Shown: one piece after another, positions 17,187 to 28,038 of the stretch
Layout: every line of letters starts with the position of its first letter
How positions within the stretch are numbered: position 1 is the stretch's first letter
From: Rheinheimera sp. 4Y26
GTDB lineage: Bacteria > Pseudomonadota > Gammaproteobacteria > Enterobacterales > Alteromonadaceae
Assembly: GCF_025245835.1 (NCBI RefSeq)
Contig: NZ_JAOBWS010000008.1
Span: 1-64,000, forward strand
Reading direction: 5' to 3'
Length of the DNA: 64,000 nucleotides
Program-made: the position numbers and the translations under genes
The notes under the pieces: generated by a model
Database searches by the model: none
What the model saw: only the letters and a program-made list of their open reading frames with translations
What the model was told of the DNA's origin: nothing

Positions 17187-18320
17187 ATGACATCCAGTGT
17201 TGTATCGCAAACAAAAGCCGCCGGGGCACAGCCCGCTGTAAAGTCACATCCGCTGGTCACAGCTGAGGTGCTGGCTGCTTATCAGCTGTCGGCAACAACT
17301 GACATTGTGCCTTTTGGCAATGGCCATATTAATCAGACTTTTTTATTAAAAGATGGCGATAAGAAACTGATATTACAAAAAATTAATACCGCTATTTTTC
17401 CGTCAGCCCGGGATCTGGTGCAAAACGCGCTGAAAATTGAACAACATTTGCTGGCAAAAAAACAACAAGGTTTGTATCAGCTTGAAGTGCTGCGCCAGCA
17501 GGCAAGGGCTGATGGCAGTTATCTGGCAGGCGCAGCACAGGATTTACGTGCTTTGCAGTTTATTGACAATGGCAGCAGCATCGAAGTGGTGGACAATCCG
17601 GCTCAGGCATATGCCGCAGCCCTGACATTTGGCCAGTTTGCTGCTGCGCTGGCCGATTTTGATGCGTCGCAGTTGGTCACAGTGATCCCGGATTTTCATA
17701 ACCTTGGTATGCGCTTTTTGCAGCTCAAAGATGCCATTGATAACAACAAAGCCGGCCGGTTAAGCCAGTGCCAGGCGCTGGTGGATTATTGCCTGTCGCA
17801 ACAAGCGTTGGTGACTGAACTTACCCAGGTCTGTGCAGCTTTACCGCTGCGGGTTTGTCATAACGACACCAAAATCAATAACATGCTGTATTCAGCCCAA
17901 TTGCAGCGTGGCATTGCCGCGATAGATTTGGATACCTGCATGCCGGGTTATTGGTTATTTGATTTTGGCGATATGGTGCGCACCTGCTGCTCGCCTGAGC
18001 CGGAAGATTCATTAAATACCGAAGCGGTCAGAGTGCGGCCGGAGATTTTTAAGGCTTTGGCCGAAGGTTATTTAACTGGCCTTGCCGGTGTGATCAGCGA
18101 AGCAGAAAAACAAAGTTTATTACTGGGCGCCAAAGTGATGTGTTTGATGATTGGCATCCGCTTTTTGGCCGATCACCTCAATGGTGACAGTTATTTTGCC
18201 ATTAAAAGGCCAAATCATAATTTACAAAGGGCGCAGAACCAAATCCGTTTATATCAGGATTTATTGCAGCAACAACCAACACTGGCCGCCTGTTTTAGCG
18301 AACAGCAACCGGTTTTTTAA
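17187..18320 (+). CDS. APH-fold phosphotransferase, N-acetylhexosamine 1-kinase-like (NahK-like)
   Basis: The product has 377 residues. GNGHINQTF (about 44-52) and the catalytic loop CHNDTKINNMLY are the pattern of NahK-type anomeric sugar kinases of the aminoglycoside-phosphotransferase fold. IDLDTCMPG supplies the DFG-like metal site. NahK phosphorylates GlcNAc and GalNAc at C1. This fits the adjacent nucleotidyltransferase, and together they could regenerate UDP-HexNAc or a related nucleotide sugar. The start ATG has GGAA upstream; the first 20 residues look disordered. Specificity is inferred, and an aminoglycoside-resistance role is unlikely given the motif set. Confidence 0.75.
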   Translation: MTSSVVSQTKAAGAQPAVKSHPLVTAEVLAAYQLSATTDIVPFGNGHINQTFLLKDGDKKLILQKINTAIFPSARDLVQNALKIEQHLLAKKQQGLYQLEVLRQQARADGSYLAGAAQDLRALQFIDNGSSIEVVDNPAQAYAAALTFGQFAAALADFDASQLVTVIPDFHNLGMRFLQLKDAIDNNKAGRLSQCQALVDYCLSQQALVTELTQVCAALPLRVCHNDTKINNMLYSAQLQRGIAAIDLDTCMPGYWLFDFGDMVRTCCSPEPEDSLNTEAVRVRPEIFKALAEGYLTGLAGVISEAEKQSLLLGAKVMCLMIGIRFLADHLNGDSYFAIKRPNHNLQRAQNQIRLYQDLLQQQPTLAACFSEQQPVF

Positions 18321-18382
18321 TGATCCAGCGGTGATGCCAGCTGAAAAATCAATGACAGTCAGCACAATAGATAGGTAAGTTC

Positions 18383-19192
18383 ATGACAACAATAGGTATT
18401 TTTGGTGCCAATGGCCGGATGGGGCGAGCTCTGGTGTCAGTGGCTGCTGAGCAAAAACTCAAGCTGACTCAGGCGACAGTGCGTCAGGGGTCAGCTCTGG
18501 TTGGCGTAGACGCAGGCGAGTTGGCCGGTTGTGGCAAACTAGGCTTGATGCTGAGCGAAACCTGTTTGAATTCAGTGCAACAAGCCGATGTTTGGGTCGA
18601 TTTCACTATGCCAGAAGCCATGCTGGCGCAACTTGAATTGGCAGTGCAGGCCAAAAAAGCCATGGTGATTGGGGTGACGGGGTTGTCCGATGAACAATAC
18701 GCCAAAGTAAAAGCCGCCAGTGAGCTGATTCCTGTGGTGTGGGCGCCCAATATGAGTGTGGGTGTGAATTTGCTGCTGCATCTGGTACAAACTGCCGCCA
18801 AAGTGATGGGGCAAAGTGCCGATATTGAAATTATTGAAGCCCATCATCGCTTTAAAAAAGACGCGCCCAGCGGTACGGCGTTAGCTATTGGTAATAGCAT
18901 TGCCAAGGCCTTAGGTCGTGATTTAAGCCAGTGTGCTGTGTATGGCCGTGAAGGTATTACCGGTGAGCGCGACCAGCAAACCATAGGTTTTGCTACAGTG
19001 CGGGGGGGCGACATTATTGGCGACCATACTGCACTTTTTGCCGACCTGGGCGAAAGGTTAGAAATTACCCATAAAGCATCCAGTCGCAGCACTTTTGCCC
19101 AAGGTGCGCTGCGTGCCGCGCTTTGGTTGCAAAATAAACAGCCCGGACTTTATTCTATGCAGCAAGTGCTGGGTTTGGCCGACTTAGCTTAG
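18383..19192 (+). CDS. dapB: 4-hydroxy-tetrahydrodipicolinate reductase DapB
   Basis: The 269-residue enzyme catalyses the NAD(P)H-dependent reduction leading to tetrahydrodipicolinate in lysine and meso-diaminopimelate synthesis, and so supplies peptidoglycan. The N-terminal Rossmann motif is GANGRMGR (9-16). The substrate-binding and catalytic signature [15 protein letters not shown] lies in the second half. Length is normal. AGGTAAG precedes the ATG. dapB next to carAB is a frequent gammaproteobacterial arrangement. Confidence 0.98.
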   Translation: MTTIGIFGANGRMGRALVSVAAEQKLKLTQATVRQGSALVGVDAGELAGCGKLGLMLSETCLNSVQQADVWVDFTMPEAMLAQLELAVQAKKAMVIGVTGLSDEQYAKVKAASELIPVVWAPNMSVGVNLLLHLVQTAAKVMGQSADIEIIEAHHRFKKDAPSGTALAIGNSIAKALGRDLSQCAVYGREGITGERDQQTIGFATVRGGDIIGDHTALFADLGERLEITHKASSRSTFAQGALRAALWLQNKQPGLYSMQQVLGLADLA

Positions 19193-19257
19193 GTTTTTGA
19201 GCTATTCTTCGCAAAATTGCTACAAAACCGTTATTTTTATAATTTTTCAAAAAAGGA

Positions 19258-19287
19258 TTAGACCAAATCCAGCAAATAGCCTAAAAT
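19258..19287 (+). promoter_or_regulatory. Candidate carAB promoter
   Basis: TTAGAC (19258-19263) and TAAAAT (19282-19287) are separated by 18 bases. An alternative is TTGCTA (19217-19222) with a perfect TATAAT (19238-19243) at the short spacing of 15. Either would leave a leader of roughly 160-210 nt before carA. Confidence 0.35.
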
Positions 19288-19324
19288 ACTGCGGTTTGCC
19301 TGAAGGGTCTGTTAGCCGCTGTTG

Positions 19325-19346
19325 ATTGGTGAATACATTCATCAAT
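19325..19346. promoter_or_regulatory. Imperfect palindrome in the carA leader
   Basis: ATTGGTGAAT (19325-19334), AC, ATTCATCAAT (19337-19346): arms differ at one position. The core TGAAT-N2-ATTCA resembles an ArgR half-site pair, but the standard ARG box has four bases between the half-sites, so ArgR binding is only a possibility. Confidence 0.3.
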
Positions 19347-19398
19347 AAGCAGAATACAACAGCCAAAGCGCAATAAAGAGTACACAATTTTGGGTCAG

Positions 19399-19437
19399 AA
19401 CGGGTTGTAAAACATTGTCAGTTTTCGCCCGTTTTTT
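19399..19437 (+). terminator. Terminator or attenuator hairpin immediately before carA
   Basis: AACGGG (19399-19404) pairs with CCCGTT (19428-19433). An inner helix AAAAC/GTTTT (19409-19413/19421-19425) sits inside, and a run of six T ends at 19437, eight bases before the carA Shine-Dalgarno. It lies about 200 bp past the end of dapB and inside the presumed carA leader, so it may attenuate carAB and not simply end dapB. Confidence 0.55.
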
Positions 19438-19454
19438 GCTGTTTGGAGGTTACC

Positions 19455-20585
19455 TTGACTAAGTCCGCCCTGCTCGTACTGGAAGACGGCACCGTATTTC
19501 GCGGTACAGCCATTGGCGCTGAAGGTGTTTCTGTTGGTGAAGTAGTGTTTAACACTTCGATGACAGGATATCAGGAAATTTTGACCGATCCTTCGTATGC
19601 TGAGCAAATGGTCACGCTGACCTATCCCCACATTGGTAATACCGGCACCAATGATGAAGATGAAGAATCCGGTAAAGTTTGGGCCAAGGGCCTGATTATT
19701 CGTGACCTTCCTCTTCTTGCCAGCAATTTCCGCAATCAACGTTCTCTTAGTCAATATCTTCAAGACCACAACATTCTCGGCATCGCCGACATCGACACCC
19801 GTAAGTTAACCCGCATCCTGCGTGAAAAAGGCGCTCAAAACGGCTGTTTAATGGCGGGCGACATCGACGAAGCCAAAGCTTTAGAGCTGGCTCGCAGCTT
19901 CCCTGGCCTGTCGGGTATGGATTTAGCCAAAGAAGTCACAGTAAAAGAAGCTTACCAGTGGACTGAAGGCAGCTGGAAATTAGGCCTTGGTCATCAAAAA
20001 GCACCTGAGTCTAAGTTTCACGTCGTTGCGTATGATTTTGGGGTGAAACGCAATATTTTACGTATGTTGGTAGACCGCGGTTGTAAATTAACTGTAGTTC
20101 CGGCCAAAACCACAGCGGCCGAAGTGCTGGCGATGAACCCGGATGGCATCTTTTTATCGAACGGCCCTGGCGACCCGGCACCTTGTGATTACGCTATCAA
20201 GGCTATCGAAGAATTCCTGAAAACTGACATTCCGGTATTTGGTATTTGTTTAGGCCACCAGTTATTAGCGCTGGCGAGCGGTGCCAAAACCTTAAAAATG
20301 AAATTTGGCCACCATGGTGGTAACCACCCGGTGCAGAATCTGGATAGCAAAAAGGTGCTTATCACAGCGCAAAACCACGGTTTTGCTGTAGATGAAGCCA
20401 CTTTGCCAGCCAATCTGCGTGCCACCCATAAATCTTTGTTTGACGGTTCGCTGCAGGGCATTCACCGCACTGACAAACCGGCGTTCAGCTTCCAGGGCCA
20501 CCCTGAAGCCAGCCCGGGGCCGCATGAAGCCTCTGAACTGTTTGACCACTTTATTGATTTAATGACCCAAGCCAAAGCCAAATAA
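19455..20585 (+). CDS. carA: Carbamoyl-phosphate synthase small subunit (glutaminase)
   Basis: The 376-residue subunit hydrolyses glutamine and passes ammonia to CarB for carbamoyl phosphate, the entry to pyrimidines and arginine. The class I amidotransferase domain has the nucleophile Cys265 in FGICLGHQ and the His349/Glu351 pair in [10 protein letters not shown]. The start is TTG 19455: GGAGG lies five bases before it and the product then begins [13 protein letters not shown], matching E. coli CarA, which also uses TTG. It forms an operon with carB (20-bp gap). Confidence 0.97.
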   Translation: MTKSALLVLEDGTVFRGTAIGAEGVSVGEVVFNTSMTGYQEILTDPSYAEQMVTLTYPHIGNTGTNDEDEESGKVWAKGLIIRDLPLLASNFRNQRSLSQYLQDHNILGIADIDTRKLTRILREKGAQNGCLMAGDIDEAKALELARSFPGLSGMDLAKEVTVKEAYQWTEGSWKLGLGHQKAPESKFHVVAYDFGVKRNILRMLVDRGCKLTVVPAKTTAAEVLAMNPDGIFLSNGPGDPAPCDYAIKAIEEFLKTDIPVFGICLGHQLLALASGAKTLKMKFGHHGGNHPVQNLDSKKVLITAQNHGFAVDEATLPANLRATHKSLFDGSLQGIHRTDKPAFSFQGHPEASPGPHEASELFDHFIDLMTQAKAK

Positions 20586-20605
20586 GCCAGGAAAAGAGAC
20601 GAGAC

Positions 20606-23600
20606 ATGCCAAAACGTACCGACCTTAAAAGTATTCTGATCCTCGGCGCTGGTCCTATTGTTATCGGCCAGGCCTGTGAATTTGACTATTCAGGCGCTCA
20701 GGCCTGTAAAGCCCTTCGTGAAGAAGGCTACCGCGTGATTCTGGTGAACTCGAACCCGGCCACCATTATGACCGACCCTGAGATGGCGGATGCCACCTAT
20801 ATCGAGCCAATTCACTGGCAGGTGGTGGAGAAAATTATTGAAAAAGAGCGTCCATGTGCAGTGTTGCCAACCATGGGCGGTCAGACAGCATTAAACTGTG
20901 CGCTGGATTTAGAGCGCCACGGTGTGCTGGCGAAATACAATGTGGAAATGATTGGTGCCACAGCTGACGCCATCGACAAAGCTGAAGATCGCAGCCGTTT
21001 TGACAAAGCCATGCGCTCTATTGGTCTGGCTTGTCCACGCGCAGGTCTGGCTCATTCGATGGAAGAAGCATACGAAGTGCTGGAAAAAATCGGTTTCCCA
21101 TGCATTATCCGTCCTTCTTTTACCATGGGCGGTTCAGGCGGTGGTATTGCTTATAACCGCGAAGAATTTGAAGAAATTTGTACCCGTGGCCTGGATTTAT
21201 CGCCCACCAAAGAGCTGTTAATCGATGAATCGCTGATTGGCTGGAAAGAGTACGAGATGGAAGTGGTGCGGGATAAAAACGACAACTGCATCATCGTTTG
21301 TTCTATCGAAAACTTCGACCCTATGGGCGTGCACACCGGTGACTCTATTACAGTAGCGCCGGCGCAAACCCTGACCGACAAAGAATACCAAATTATGCGC
21401 AACGCCTCTTTGGCTGTTTTGCGTGAAATTGGTGTGGAAACCGGCGGTTCAAACGTGCAGTTTGGTATCAACCCTGTGGATGGCCGTATGGTAATCATTG
21501 AGATGAACCCGCGGGTATCGCGCTCATCGGCCTTAGCATCTAAAGCAACGGGTTTCCCTATTGCCAAAGTGGCAGCCAAACTGGCGGTCGGTTATACCCT
21601 GGACGAACTGGCCAATGACATCACCGGTGGCCGCACGCCGGCTTCTTTTGAGCCGAGCATCGACTATGTAGTCACCAAGGTGCCACGTTTTAACTTCGAA
21701 AAATTTGTTGGTGCTAATGATCGTTTAACCACCCAGATGAAATCTGTCGGTGAAGTGATGGCGATTGGCCGTAATCAGCAGGAATCTTTGCAAAAAGCGC
21801 TGCGTGGTCTTGAAATTGGTGTTTGTGGTCTGGATCCGATCATTGACATTCATGCCCCTGAAGCCAAAGAAAAAATCACCCGCGAACTGCGTGAGCCAGG
21901 CTCTCACCGTATTTGGTACATCGCCGATGCCTTCCGTTTTGGCATGAGCATGGACGAAATCTTTAAGCTGACCAATATTGATCCCTGGTTCCTGGTGCAG
22001 ATTGAAGATCTGATCAAAGAAGAAGCTGCGGTTAAAGCCGGCGGTTTTGCCGGTTTGGACCAGGCGCGTTTAACCGTATTAAAACGCAAAGGTTTTGCTG
22101 ACAAACGTATTGCCGACATCTTAGGTGTGGCTGAAGCTGAAGTACGCAAAAAACGTCATGGTTTTGGCTTGCACCCGGTTTACAAGCGGGTGGATACCTG
22201 TGCTGCTGAATTTGCATCAGACACAGCTTATATGTACAGCACTTACGATGAAGAGTGTGAAGCCACACCAAGCAACCGCGATAAAATTATGATTATCGGT
22301 GGTGGCCCGAACCGTATCGGTCAGGGTATCGAGTTTGACTACTGCTGTGTACATGCCGCTTTAGCGCTGCGTGAAGACGGTTATGAAACCATTATGGTGA
22401 ACTGTAACCCTGAAACAGTTTCAACCGACTACGACACCTCAGATCGTTTGTACTTTGAACCTATTACGCTGGAAGACGTGCTGGAAATTGTGCGCAAAGA
22501 ACAGCCTAAAGGGGTGATAGTGCAATATGGTGGTCAGACCCCACTGAAATTAGCCCGTGCTTTAGAAGCGAATGGAGTGCCAATTATCGGCACTTCACCG
22601 GACGCTATTGACCGTGCGGAAGACCGGGAGCGTTTCCAGCAAGCCGTAGAGCGTTTAGGCCTGAAACAGCCAAAAAATGCCACTGTCACAAGCCTTGAAG
22701 AAGCCATTAACAAAGCGCCGGAGATCGGTTATCCGATGGTGGTCCGTCCTTCTTATGTACTGGGCGGCCGCGCCATGGAAATTGTGTACGACGACAATGA
22801 CCTGCGCCGTTATATGACTGAAGCCGTGAGCGTTTCGAATGACTCACCGGTGTTGTTAGACCGTTTCCTTGATGATGCAATTGAAGTGGACATCGACGCC
22901 ATTTGTGATGGCTCCGATGTGATTATCGGCGGCATCATGGAACACATTGAACAAGCCGGTGTGCACTCTGGCGACTCAGCCTGTTCCTTGCCACCACACA
23001 GCCTGAGCCAGGATATTCAGGATGTAATGCGCGAGCAGGTGAAAAAGCTGGCGTTGGAGCTGGGTGTGGTTGGTTTAATGAACACTCAGTTTGCGGTGAA
23101 AGACAACGAAGTGTACCTGATTGAAGTGAACCCGCGTGCTGCCCGTACTGTGCCTTTTGTCTCTAAAGCAACTGGTGTTGCAGTTGCTAAAGTAGGCGCC
23201 CGTTGTATGGCTGGCCGTTCGCTGAAAGAGCAGGGCGTCACCAAAGAAATTATCCCACCTTATTTCTCAGTGAAAGAAGTGGTGATCCCATTTAACAAAT
23301 TCCCTGGTGTTGACCCGCTGTTAGGCCCTGAAATGCGCTCAACAGGTGAAGTCATGGGCGTAGGTGAAACCTTTGCCGAAGCTTTTGCCAAAGGCGAGTT
23401 AGGTGCAGGTACGCTGATCCCAACAGGGGGCCGTGCTTTACTTTCGGTGCGTGATAGCGATAAAGTGCGCGTGGTCGAGCTGGCAAGAACCATGGTTGCG
23501 CTTGGTTTTGAACTGGATGCAACTGGTGGTACCCATGCAGCCCTGGCTGCAGCCGGTATTCCATGCCGCGCCGTAAACAAAGTGTTTGAAGGCCGCCCGC

Positions 23601-23827
23601 ACATTCTGGATCGGATCAAAAACGGTGAGTACAGTTACATCGTCAACACCACCGAAGGCCGTCAGGCCATTGAAGACTCCAAAGTGTTACGCCGTGGCGC
23701 GCTGCAGCACAAAGCAAATTACACCACGACACTGAACGCAGCTTTTGCAACCTGTAAAGCAAATGCAGCCAATGCTTTTGCCACGGTCAATTCAGTGCAG
23801 GAGTTACACAAGAGAGTAAACGGATGA
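20606..23827 (+). CDS. carB: Carbamoyl-phosphate synthase large subunit
   Basis: The 1073-residue protein has two homologous ATP-grasp halves: a carboxyphosphate domain from residue 1 and a carbamoyl-phosphate domain from about 555 (compare [22 protein letters not shown] with [19 protein letters not shown]). A C-terminal MGS-like allosteric domain (from about residue 935, with [17 protein letters not shown]) binds effectors such as UMP and ornithine in characterised homologues. Length equals E. coli CarB. Its stop overlaps the greA start by four bases (ATGA). Confidence 0.99.
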   Translation: MPKRTDLKSILILGAGPIVIGQACEFDYSGAQACKALREEGYRVILVNSNPATIMTDPEMADATYIEPIHWQVVEKIIEKERPCAVLPTMGGQTALNCALDLERHGVLAKYNVEMIGATADAIDKAEDRSRFDKAMRSIGLACPRAGLAHSMEEAYEVLEKIGFPCIIRPSFTMGGSGGGIAYNREEFEEICTRGLDLSPTKELLIDESLIGWKEYEMEVVRDKNDNCIIVCSIENFDPMGVHTGDSITVAPAQTLTDKEYQIMRNASLAVLREIGVETGGSNVQFGINPVDGRMVIIEMNPRVSRSSALASKATGFPIAKVAAKLAVGYTLDELANDITGGRTPASFEPSIDYVVTKVPRFNFEKFVGANDRLTTQMKSVGEVMAIGRNQQESLQKALRGLEIGVCGLDPIIDIHAPEAKEKITRELREPGSHRIWYIADAFRFGMSMDEIFKLTNIDPWFLVQIEDLIKEEAAVKAGGFAGLDQARLTVLKRKGFADKRIADILGVAEAEVRKKRHGFGLHPVYKRVDTCAAEFASDTAYMYSTYDEECEATPSNRDKIMIIGGGPNRIGQGIEFDYCCVHAALALREDGYETIMVNCNPETVSTDYDTSDRLYFEPITLEDVLEIVRKEQPKGVIVQYGGQTPLKLARALEANGVPIIGTSPDAIDRAEDRERFQQAVERLGLKQPKNATVTSLEEAINKAPEIGYPMVVRPSYVLGGRAMEIVYDDNDLRRYMTEAVSVSNDSPVLLDRFLDDAIEVDIDAICDGSDVIIGGIMEHIEQAGVHSGDSACSLPPHSLSQDIQDVMREQVKKLALELGVVGLMNTQFAVKDNEVYLIEVNPRAARTVPFVSKATGVAVAKVGARCMAGRSLKEQGVTKEIIPPYFSVKEVVIPFNKFPGVDPLLGPEMRSTGEVMGVGETFAEAFAKGELGAGTLIPTGGRALLSVRDSDKVRVVELARTMVALGFELDATGGTHAALAAAGIPCRAVNKVFEGRPHILDRIKNGEYSYIVNTTEGRQAIEDSKVLRRGALQHKANYTTTLNAAFATCKANAANAFATVNSVQELHKRVNG

Positions 23828-24300
23828 GTCAAATCCCGATGACAGTGGAAGGCGCGCAGGCTCTGCGCGACGAACTGCATGAGTTAAAAAGTGTGAAGCG
23901 CCCGGCTATTATCGAAGCGATAGCCGAAGCGCGTGAGCACGGCGATCTGAAAGAAAACGCTGAGTATCACGCTGCGCGTGAAGCCCAGGGTTTTTGTGAA
24001 GGCCGTATCCAGGACATTGAGGCCAAGTTGTCCAATGCCCAGATCATCGATGTCACTAAACTGCCAAACACCGGCAAGGTTATTTTTGGTACCACAGTCA
24101 CTATTCTGAATCTGGAAACCGACGAAGAAGTGACCTACCGCATTGTCGGTGACGACGAAGCGGATATCAAAAACAACCGTATTTCAGTCAATTCACCGAT
24201 AGCGCGTGGCCTGATTGGCAAAGAGCTGGATGATGTGGTCAATATCAACACCCCAAATGGTATGGTTGAGTTTGAAATCACTAATGTTGAATATCGTTGA
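23824..24300 (+). CDS. greA: Transcript cleavage factor GreA
   Basis: The 158-residue factor rescues backtracked RNA polymerase by stimulating transcript cleavage. The N-terminal coiled coil ends in an acidic tip, with Asp and Glu of [13 protein letters not shown] around residues 40-52. The C-terminal FKBP-like domain includes [12 protein letters not shown]-type sequence and ends FEITNVEYR. The four-base overlap with carB indicates translational coupling. Confidence 0.98.
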   Translation: MSQIPMTVEGAQALRDELHELKSVKRPAIIEAIAEAREHGDLKENAEYHAAREAQGFCEGRIQDIEAKLSNAQIIDVTKLPNTGKVIFGTTVTILNLETDEEVTYRIVGDDEADIKNNRISVNSPIARGLIGKELDDVVNINTPNGMVEFEITNVEYR

Positions 24301-24314
24301 TATTTCAATAAATT

Positions 24315-24340
24315 AAAAAAGCGGCTTCGGCCGCTTTTTT
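24315..24340 (+). terminator. Terminator of the carAB-greA operon
   Basis: AAAAAAGCGGC, TTCG tetraloop, GCCGCTTTTTT: an 11-bp palindromic stem with A and T runs at either end. Confidence 0.92.
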
Positions 24341-24461
24341 GTTATCTATCCAAATCACTTTTTTCGCTTCTGGCCTTACAGCATTTTTAATTGATGTAGC
24401 CATTTGCAATCAGATTGCGGTGTAATGCGGTTTTTTTGCTCTGATTGCGACCAAGGTTGCA

Positions 24462-24490
24462 TTGACAATCACTTGAATGGCTGGTGTAAC
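24462..24490 (+). promoter_or_regulatory. Candidate promoter of the hypothetical gene at 24587
   Basis: TTGACA (24462-24467) is a perfect -35 box, followed after 17 bases by TGTAAC (24485-24490), a weaker -10. It lies about 100 bp before the gene. Just upstream, GCAATCAG near 24409 and CTGATTGC at 24441-24448 are inverted with respect to each other. Confidence 0.5.
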
Positions 24491-24586
24491 ATGATGGTGC
24501 CAAACATTTTTAACAAAACGCCAGACTGTCGATAGCACGGGCTGACAAAGCAAAGGCTCGTATTGTGGGTGAGGCGGTTGGATTTA

Positions 24587-24991
24587 ATGAAACAAACAAA
24601 AGCTTATCAGTTACAGGTGCAACAACGAACCTTGTGGGTGCGCGCCAATGGCGTATCCACTTTGTTGGTGGCAGCTGATTATCAAAAAGACTTTAAAGCC
24701 GCCGCAAAAGCTTTATTAGGCGATGATTGGGCTGTAGTGGTTGATATGAGGTTGTGGCAAGTGAGCCCGCAGCAAGTATTTGATTTATTTAAAGCTGTGG
24801 TGAGCTGGAGTTATGCCAACGGCTTAAAGCAAGTGGAAGTGATTAAACCTGCCGATCCTTTATTGCTGTGGCAATATTTAAAAGCGACTGATGTACAGCA
24901 GCCTGGGGATGTGGTGCGGAATTTTGTCGATGATGAAGTAACTGCCCGCCTGCATTTACAGGCGGCCGGTTATCTGACAGAAAAAACTTAA
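24587..24991 (+). CDS. Conserved hypothetical protein
   Basis: The product has 134 residues, with no signal peptide or membrane segment. The central part (VVVDMRLWQVSPQQVFDLFKAVVSWSYANGLKQVEVI) alternates strand and helix in the manner of STAS/SpoIIAA-like single-domain proteins, but I cannot assign a family. ATG 24587 is preferred; the frame also has a TTG eight codons upstream. Its stop overlaps the stop of the convergent yhbY gene, so the two 3' ends are antisense to one another. Confidence 0.65.
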   Translation: MKQTKAYQLQVQQRTLWVRANGVSTLLVAADYQKDFKAAAKALLGDDWAVVVDMRLWQVSPQQVFDLFKAVVSWSYANGLKQVEVIKPADPLLLWQYLKATDVQQPGDVVRNFVDDEVTARLHLQAAGYLTEKT

Positions 24992-25284
24992 CCGCGTGGC
25001 AGTACTAATTTTTTCTCTTTGGCTGCGCGGTATAAAACCAGAATGTGACCAATCACCTGCACTTTTTCAGCTTTGGATTCGCGGACAATAGCGTCCATCA
25101 CTGCAACTTTTTCGTCACGGTCAATACTTGGCACTTTGACTTTGATCAGCTCGTGGTGTTCAAGCGCCAGATCAATTTCAGCCATCACACCTTCGGTCAG
25201 ACCGTTGCCGCCAAGCAGAATAATTGGCTTTAATTCGTGCGCTTTGGCTTTTAAAAACTGTTTTTGTTTGTTTGATAAACTCAT
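24988..25284 (-). CDS. yhbY: Ribosome-assembly RNA-binding protein YhbY (CRM domain)
   Basis: The 98-residue protein consists of one CRM domain: basic N-terminal helix (SNKQKQFLKAKAHELKP), GxxG loop in LLGGNGLTEGV, and the LIKVKV strand. E. coli YhbY associates with pre-50S particles. ATG 25284 gives the standard N-terminus. It is divergent from rlmE, another 50S factor, in the usual gammaproteobacterial arrangement. Confidence 0.95.
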   Translation of the reverse strand: MSLSNKQKQFLKAKAHELKPIILLGGNGLTEGVMAEIDLALEHHELIKVKVPSIDRDEKVAVMDAIVRESKAEKVQVIGHILVLYRAAKEKKLVLPRG

Positions 25285-25367
25285 AAGTAGACTTTTTCCA
25301 TTGGGAAAGCTTGAAATTACGCTATTGTACCGCCATCTTGCAGGGAAGACCAATTAAGAGTAGTTCC

Positions 25368-25997
25368 ATGACCAAGAAAAAGCGTTCTGCCAGCTCATCC
25401 AGATGGCTGCAGGAACATGTATCAGACCCTTTTGTGCATAAAGCGCAAAAATTAGGCTTACGTTCACGGGCTTCATTTAAGCTCGAAGAGATTCAGCAAA
25501 AAGACAAACTGATTAAACCCGGCAACACTGTGGTGGATCTGGGTTCAGCCCCAGGCAGCTGGTCGCAATTAGCGGCTGAGCTGGTAGGGCCTTCAGGCTG
25601 TGTCATTGCCTGTGACATTTTGCCGATGGATCCATTGGCCGGAGTTGCTTTTTTGCAGGGCGATTTTCGTGAAGATGCAGTGCTCAATGCGCTGCTTGAC
25701 CGTATTGGTGGCCGTAATGTTGATGTAGTGTTGTCCGATATGGCACCCAATATGAGCGGTAATGCCACAGTTGATCAGAGCCGCAGTATGTATCTGGTAG
25801 AACTGGCGCTGGATATGTGCAGTAAAGTACTGAAACAGAACGGCAGTTTTGTGGTCAAAGTATTTCATGGTGATGGTTTTGAACAATATGTGCAGAACAT
25901 CCGTAATGTATTTGGCACTGTACGGATCCGAAAGCCCGATTCGTCGCGTTCACGTTCGAGCGAGACTTATATCGTGGCGACAGGCTTCAAACTCTAG
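25368..25997 (+). CDS. rlmE: 23S rRNA 2'-O-ribose U2552 methyltransferase RlmE (FtsJ/RrmJ)
   Basis: The 209-residue SAM-dependent enzyme methylates U2552 in the A-loop of 23S rRNA. The SAM-binding motif is [11 protein letters not shown]. The K-D-K-E tetrad is consistent with the Lys in the ASFKLEEI segment, the Asp of LSDMAPN, the Lys of VVKVFHG and the Glu of SSETYIVA. The start at ATG 25368 gives the family N-terminus [13 protein letters not shown]. It precedes ftsH by 45 bp, as in E. coli. Confidence 0.97.
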   Translation: MTKKKRSASSSRWLQEHVSDPFVHKAQKLGLRSRASFKLEEIQQKDKLIKPGNTVVDLGSAPGSWSQLAAELVGPSGCVIACDILPMDPLAGVAFLQGDFREDAVLNALLDRIGGRNVDVVLSDMAPNMSGNATVDQSRSMYLVELALDMCSKVLKQNGSFVVKVFHGDGFEQYVQNIRNVFGTVRIRKPDSSRSRSSETYIVATGFKL

Positions 25998-26042
25998 TAA
26001 AGTAGCAACAGAAGCATTTTCTGGTAACAAGAGGTTATAACC

Positions 26043-27971
26043 TTGAGCGATATGGCAAAGAATTTAATGGTATGGCTGGTGATCGCCGTCATTTTAATGA
26101 CGATGTTCAACAGTTTCAGTCCAACCGACCGTAGCGAGCGGCAAACCAGTTACACCCAGTTTATTAACGACGTGAAACAAGGCCAGGTCCGTGAAGTGAA
26201 AGTGGACCGCACTGGTGTAGTCACAGGTGTGAAGCGGGATGGTCAGCGTTTTGAAACCGTGATCCCTGGCGGTTATGACGATGGTTTGCTCAAAGACCTG
26301 ATTGAAAACGGTGTAGATGGTACTGGTGTGCAGCCGGAAGAAGGCAGTCTGCTCGGTCAGATTTTCATTTCCTGGTTCCCAATGTTACTGCTGATTGGCG
26401 TCTGGATTTTCTTTATGCGCCAGATGCAGGGCGGAGGTGGTAAAGGTGCCATGTCTTTTGGTAAAAGCCGTGCCCGTTTAATGGGCGAAGACCAAATCAA
26501 AACTACTTTTGCTGATGTTGCAGGTTGTGACGAAGCCAAAGAAGAAGTATCTGAGCTGGTGGATTACTTAAAAGACCCATCACGTTTCCAGAAACTGGGT
26601 GGTCGTATTCCAAAAGGCGTTTTAATGGTTGGCCCACCAGGCACAGGTAAAACGTTATTGGCTAAAGCTATTGCCGGCGAAGCCAAAGTACCGTTTTTTA
26701 CCATTTCAGGCTCTGACTTTGTTGAAATGTTTGTTGGTGTGGGCGCGTCCCGTGTACGCGACATGTTCGAACAAGCGAAAAAAGCCGCACCTTGCATTAT
26801 TTTTATCGATGAAATTGATGCTGTCGGTCGTCAGCGTGGTGCCGGTTTAGGTGGTGGTCATGACGAACGTGAACAAACCTTAAACCAGATGCTGGTTGAG
26901 ATGGATGGTTTTGATGGTAATGAAGGTATTATCGTGATTGCTGCCACCAACAGACCAGATGTATTAGACCCTGCATTATTACGTCCGGGCCGTTTTGACC
27001 GTCAGGTTACTGTTGGTTTACCTGATGTACGTGGCCGTGAACAAATTCTGAAAGTGCATATGCGTAAAGTACCATTAGGCGATGGTGTGGATGCATCATT
27101 AATTGCCCGTGGTACTCCAGGTTTTTCAGGTGCTGATTTAGCAAACTTAGTGAATGAAGCCGCACTTTTTGCAGCCCGTAATAACCGTCGTGTGGTGTCG
27201 ATGGATGAGTTTGAAAAAGCCAAAGACAAAATCCTGATGGGTACTGAGCGTCGTTCTATGGTGATGACGGAAAAAGAAAAAGAAATGACGGCTTATCACG
27301 AAGCAGGGCATGCTATTGTCGGTCGTCTGGTGCCTGAACATGATCCGGTTTACAAAGTCAGTATTATTCCTCGTGGCCGGGCCCTGGGTGTGACTATGTA
27401 TTTACCTGAGCGCGACAGAGTCAGTCATTCCAAACGTTATCTGGAAAGTATGATCAGCTCGTTGTTTGGTGGCCGTATTGCCGAGCAAATCATTTATGGT
27501 GATGAAGCTGTCAGCACTGGTGCATCCAATGACATTGAACGCGCCACCAACCTGGCACGCAAAATGGTTACTCAATGGGGCTTCTCCGAAAAATTAGGCC
27601 CATTGTTGTATGCAGAAGAAGAGGGTGAAGTGTTTTTAGGCCGTACTGTGACTAAAAACAAGAGTATGTCTGAAGACACAGTGAAGCTGATTGATGCAGA
27701 GATCCGCGACTTTATCGACCGTAACTATGCGCGCTCGAAAAAGCTGATTGAAGAAAATATGGATATTCTGCACGCGATGAAAGATTGTCTGATGCAATAC
27801 GAAACCATCGATGCAAAACAAATTGATGATTTGATGGCGCGTCGTGAAGTGCGTCCACCAGAGCACTGGGAGCCAAAAGACAAAAAGCCTGATCAAACAT
27901 CAGGTGGTGACAGTGCTGCTGTAGCAGACGTCAAAGTTGACGACAAACCAGCAGAGAACCCATTGCACTAA
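26043..27971 (+). CDS. ftsH: ATP-dependent zinc metalloprotease FtsH
   Basis: This 642-residue inner-membrane AAA+ protease degrades sigma-32, LpxC and misassembled membrane proteins. Two transmembrane helices (about 7-24 and 105-125) flank a periplasmic domain. AAA motifs are GPPGTGKT (197-204), FIDEID (254-259) and the second region of homology [19 protein letters not shown]. The M41 zinc site is HEAGH (419-423). The start is read as TTG 26043 because AGAGG lies nine bases before it; an in-frame ATG follows three codons later, where E. coli FtsH is annotated to start. Confidence 0.98.
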   Translation: MSDMAKNLMVWLVIAVILMTMFNSFSPTDRSERQTSYTQFINDVKQGQVREVKVDRTGVVTGVKRDGQRFETVIPGGYDDGLLKDLIENGVDGTGVQPEEGSLLGQIFISWFPMLLLIGVWIFFMRQMQGGGGKGAMSFGKSRARLMGEDQIKTTFADVAGCDEAKEEVSELVDYLKDPSRFQKLGGRIPKGVLMVGPPGTGKTLLAKAIAGEAKVPFFTISGSDFVEMFVGVGASRVRDMFEQAKKAAPCIIFIDEIDAVGRQRGAGLGGGHDEREQTLNQMLVEMDGFDGNEGIIVIAATNRPDVLDPALLRPGRFDRQVTVGLPDVRGREQILKVHMRKVPLGDGVDASLIARGTPGFSGADLANLVNEAALFAARNNRRVVSMDEFEKAKDKILMGTERRSMVMTEKEKEMTAYHEAGHAIVGRLVPEHDPVYKVSIIPRGRALGVTMYLPERDRVSHSKRYLESMISSLFGGRIAEQIIYGDEAVSTGASNDIERATNLARKMVTQWGFSEKLGPLLYAEEEGEVFLGRTVTKNKSMSEDTVKLIDAEIRDFIDRNYARSKKLIEENMDILHAMKDCLMQYETIDAKQIDDLMARREVRPPEHWEPKDKKPDQTSGGDSAAVADVKVDDKPAENPLH

Positions 27972-28038
27972 AAGGGTTCACCAAGAGCAAAGCTAAAGCT
28001 TAGACCGAGCCGGTGCTGTCGTACGTTAAAGTAATTGA

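Noticed and set aside
17187-18320. Aminoglycoside resistance kinase
   Set aside because: The catalytic loop and GHINQTF motif fit anomeric sugar kinases, and the neighbour is a sugar nucleotidyltransferase.
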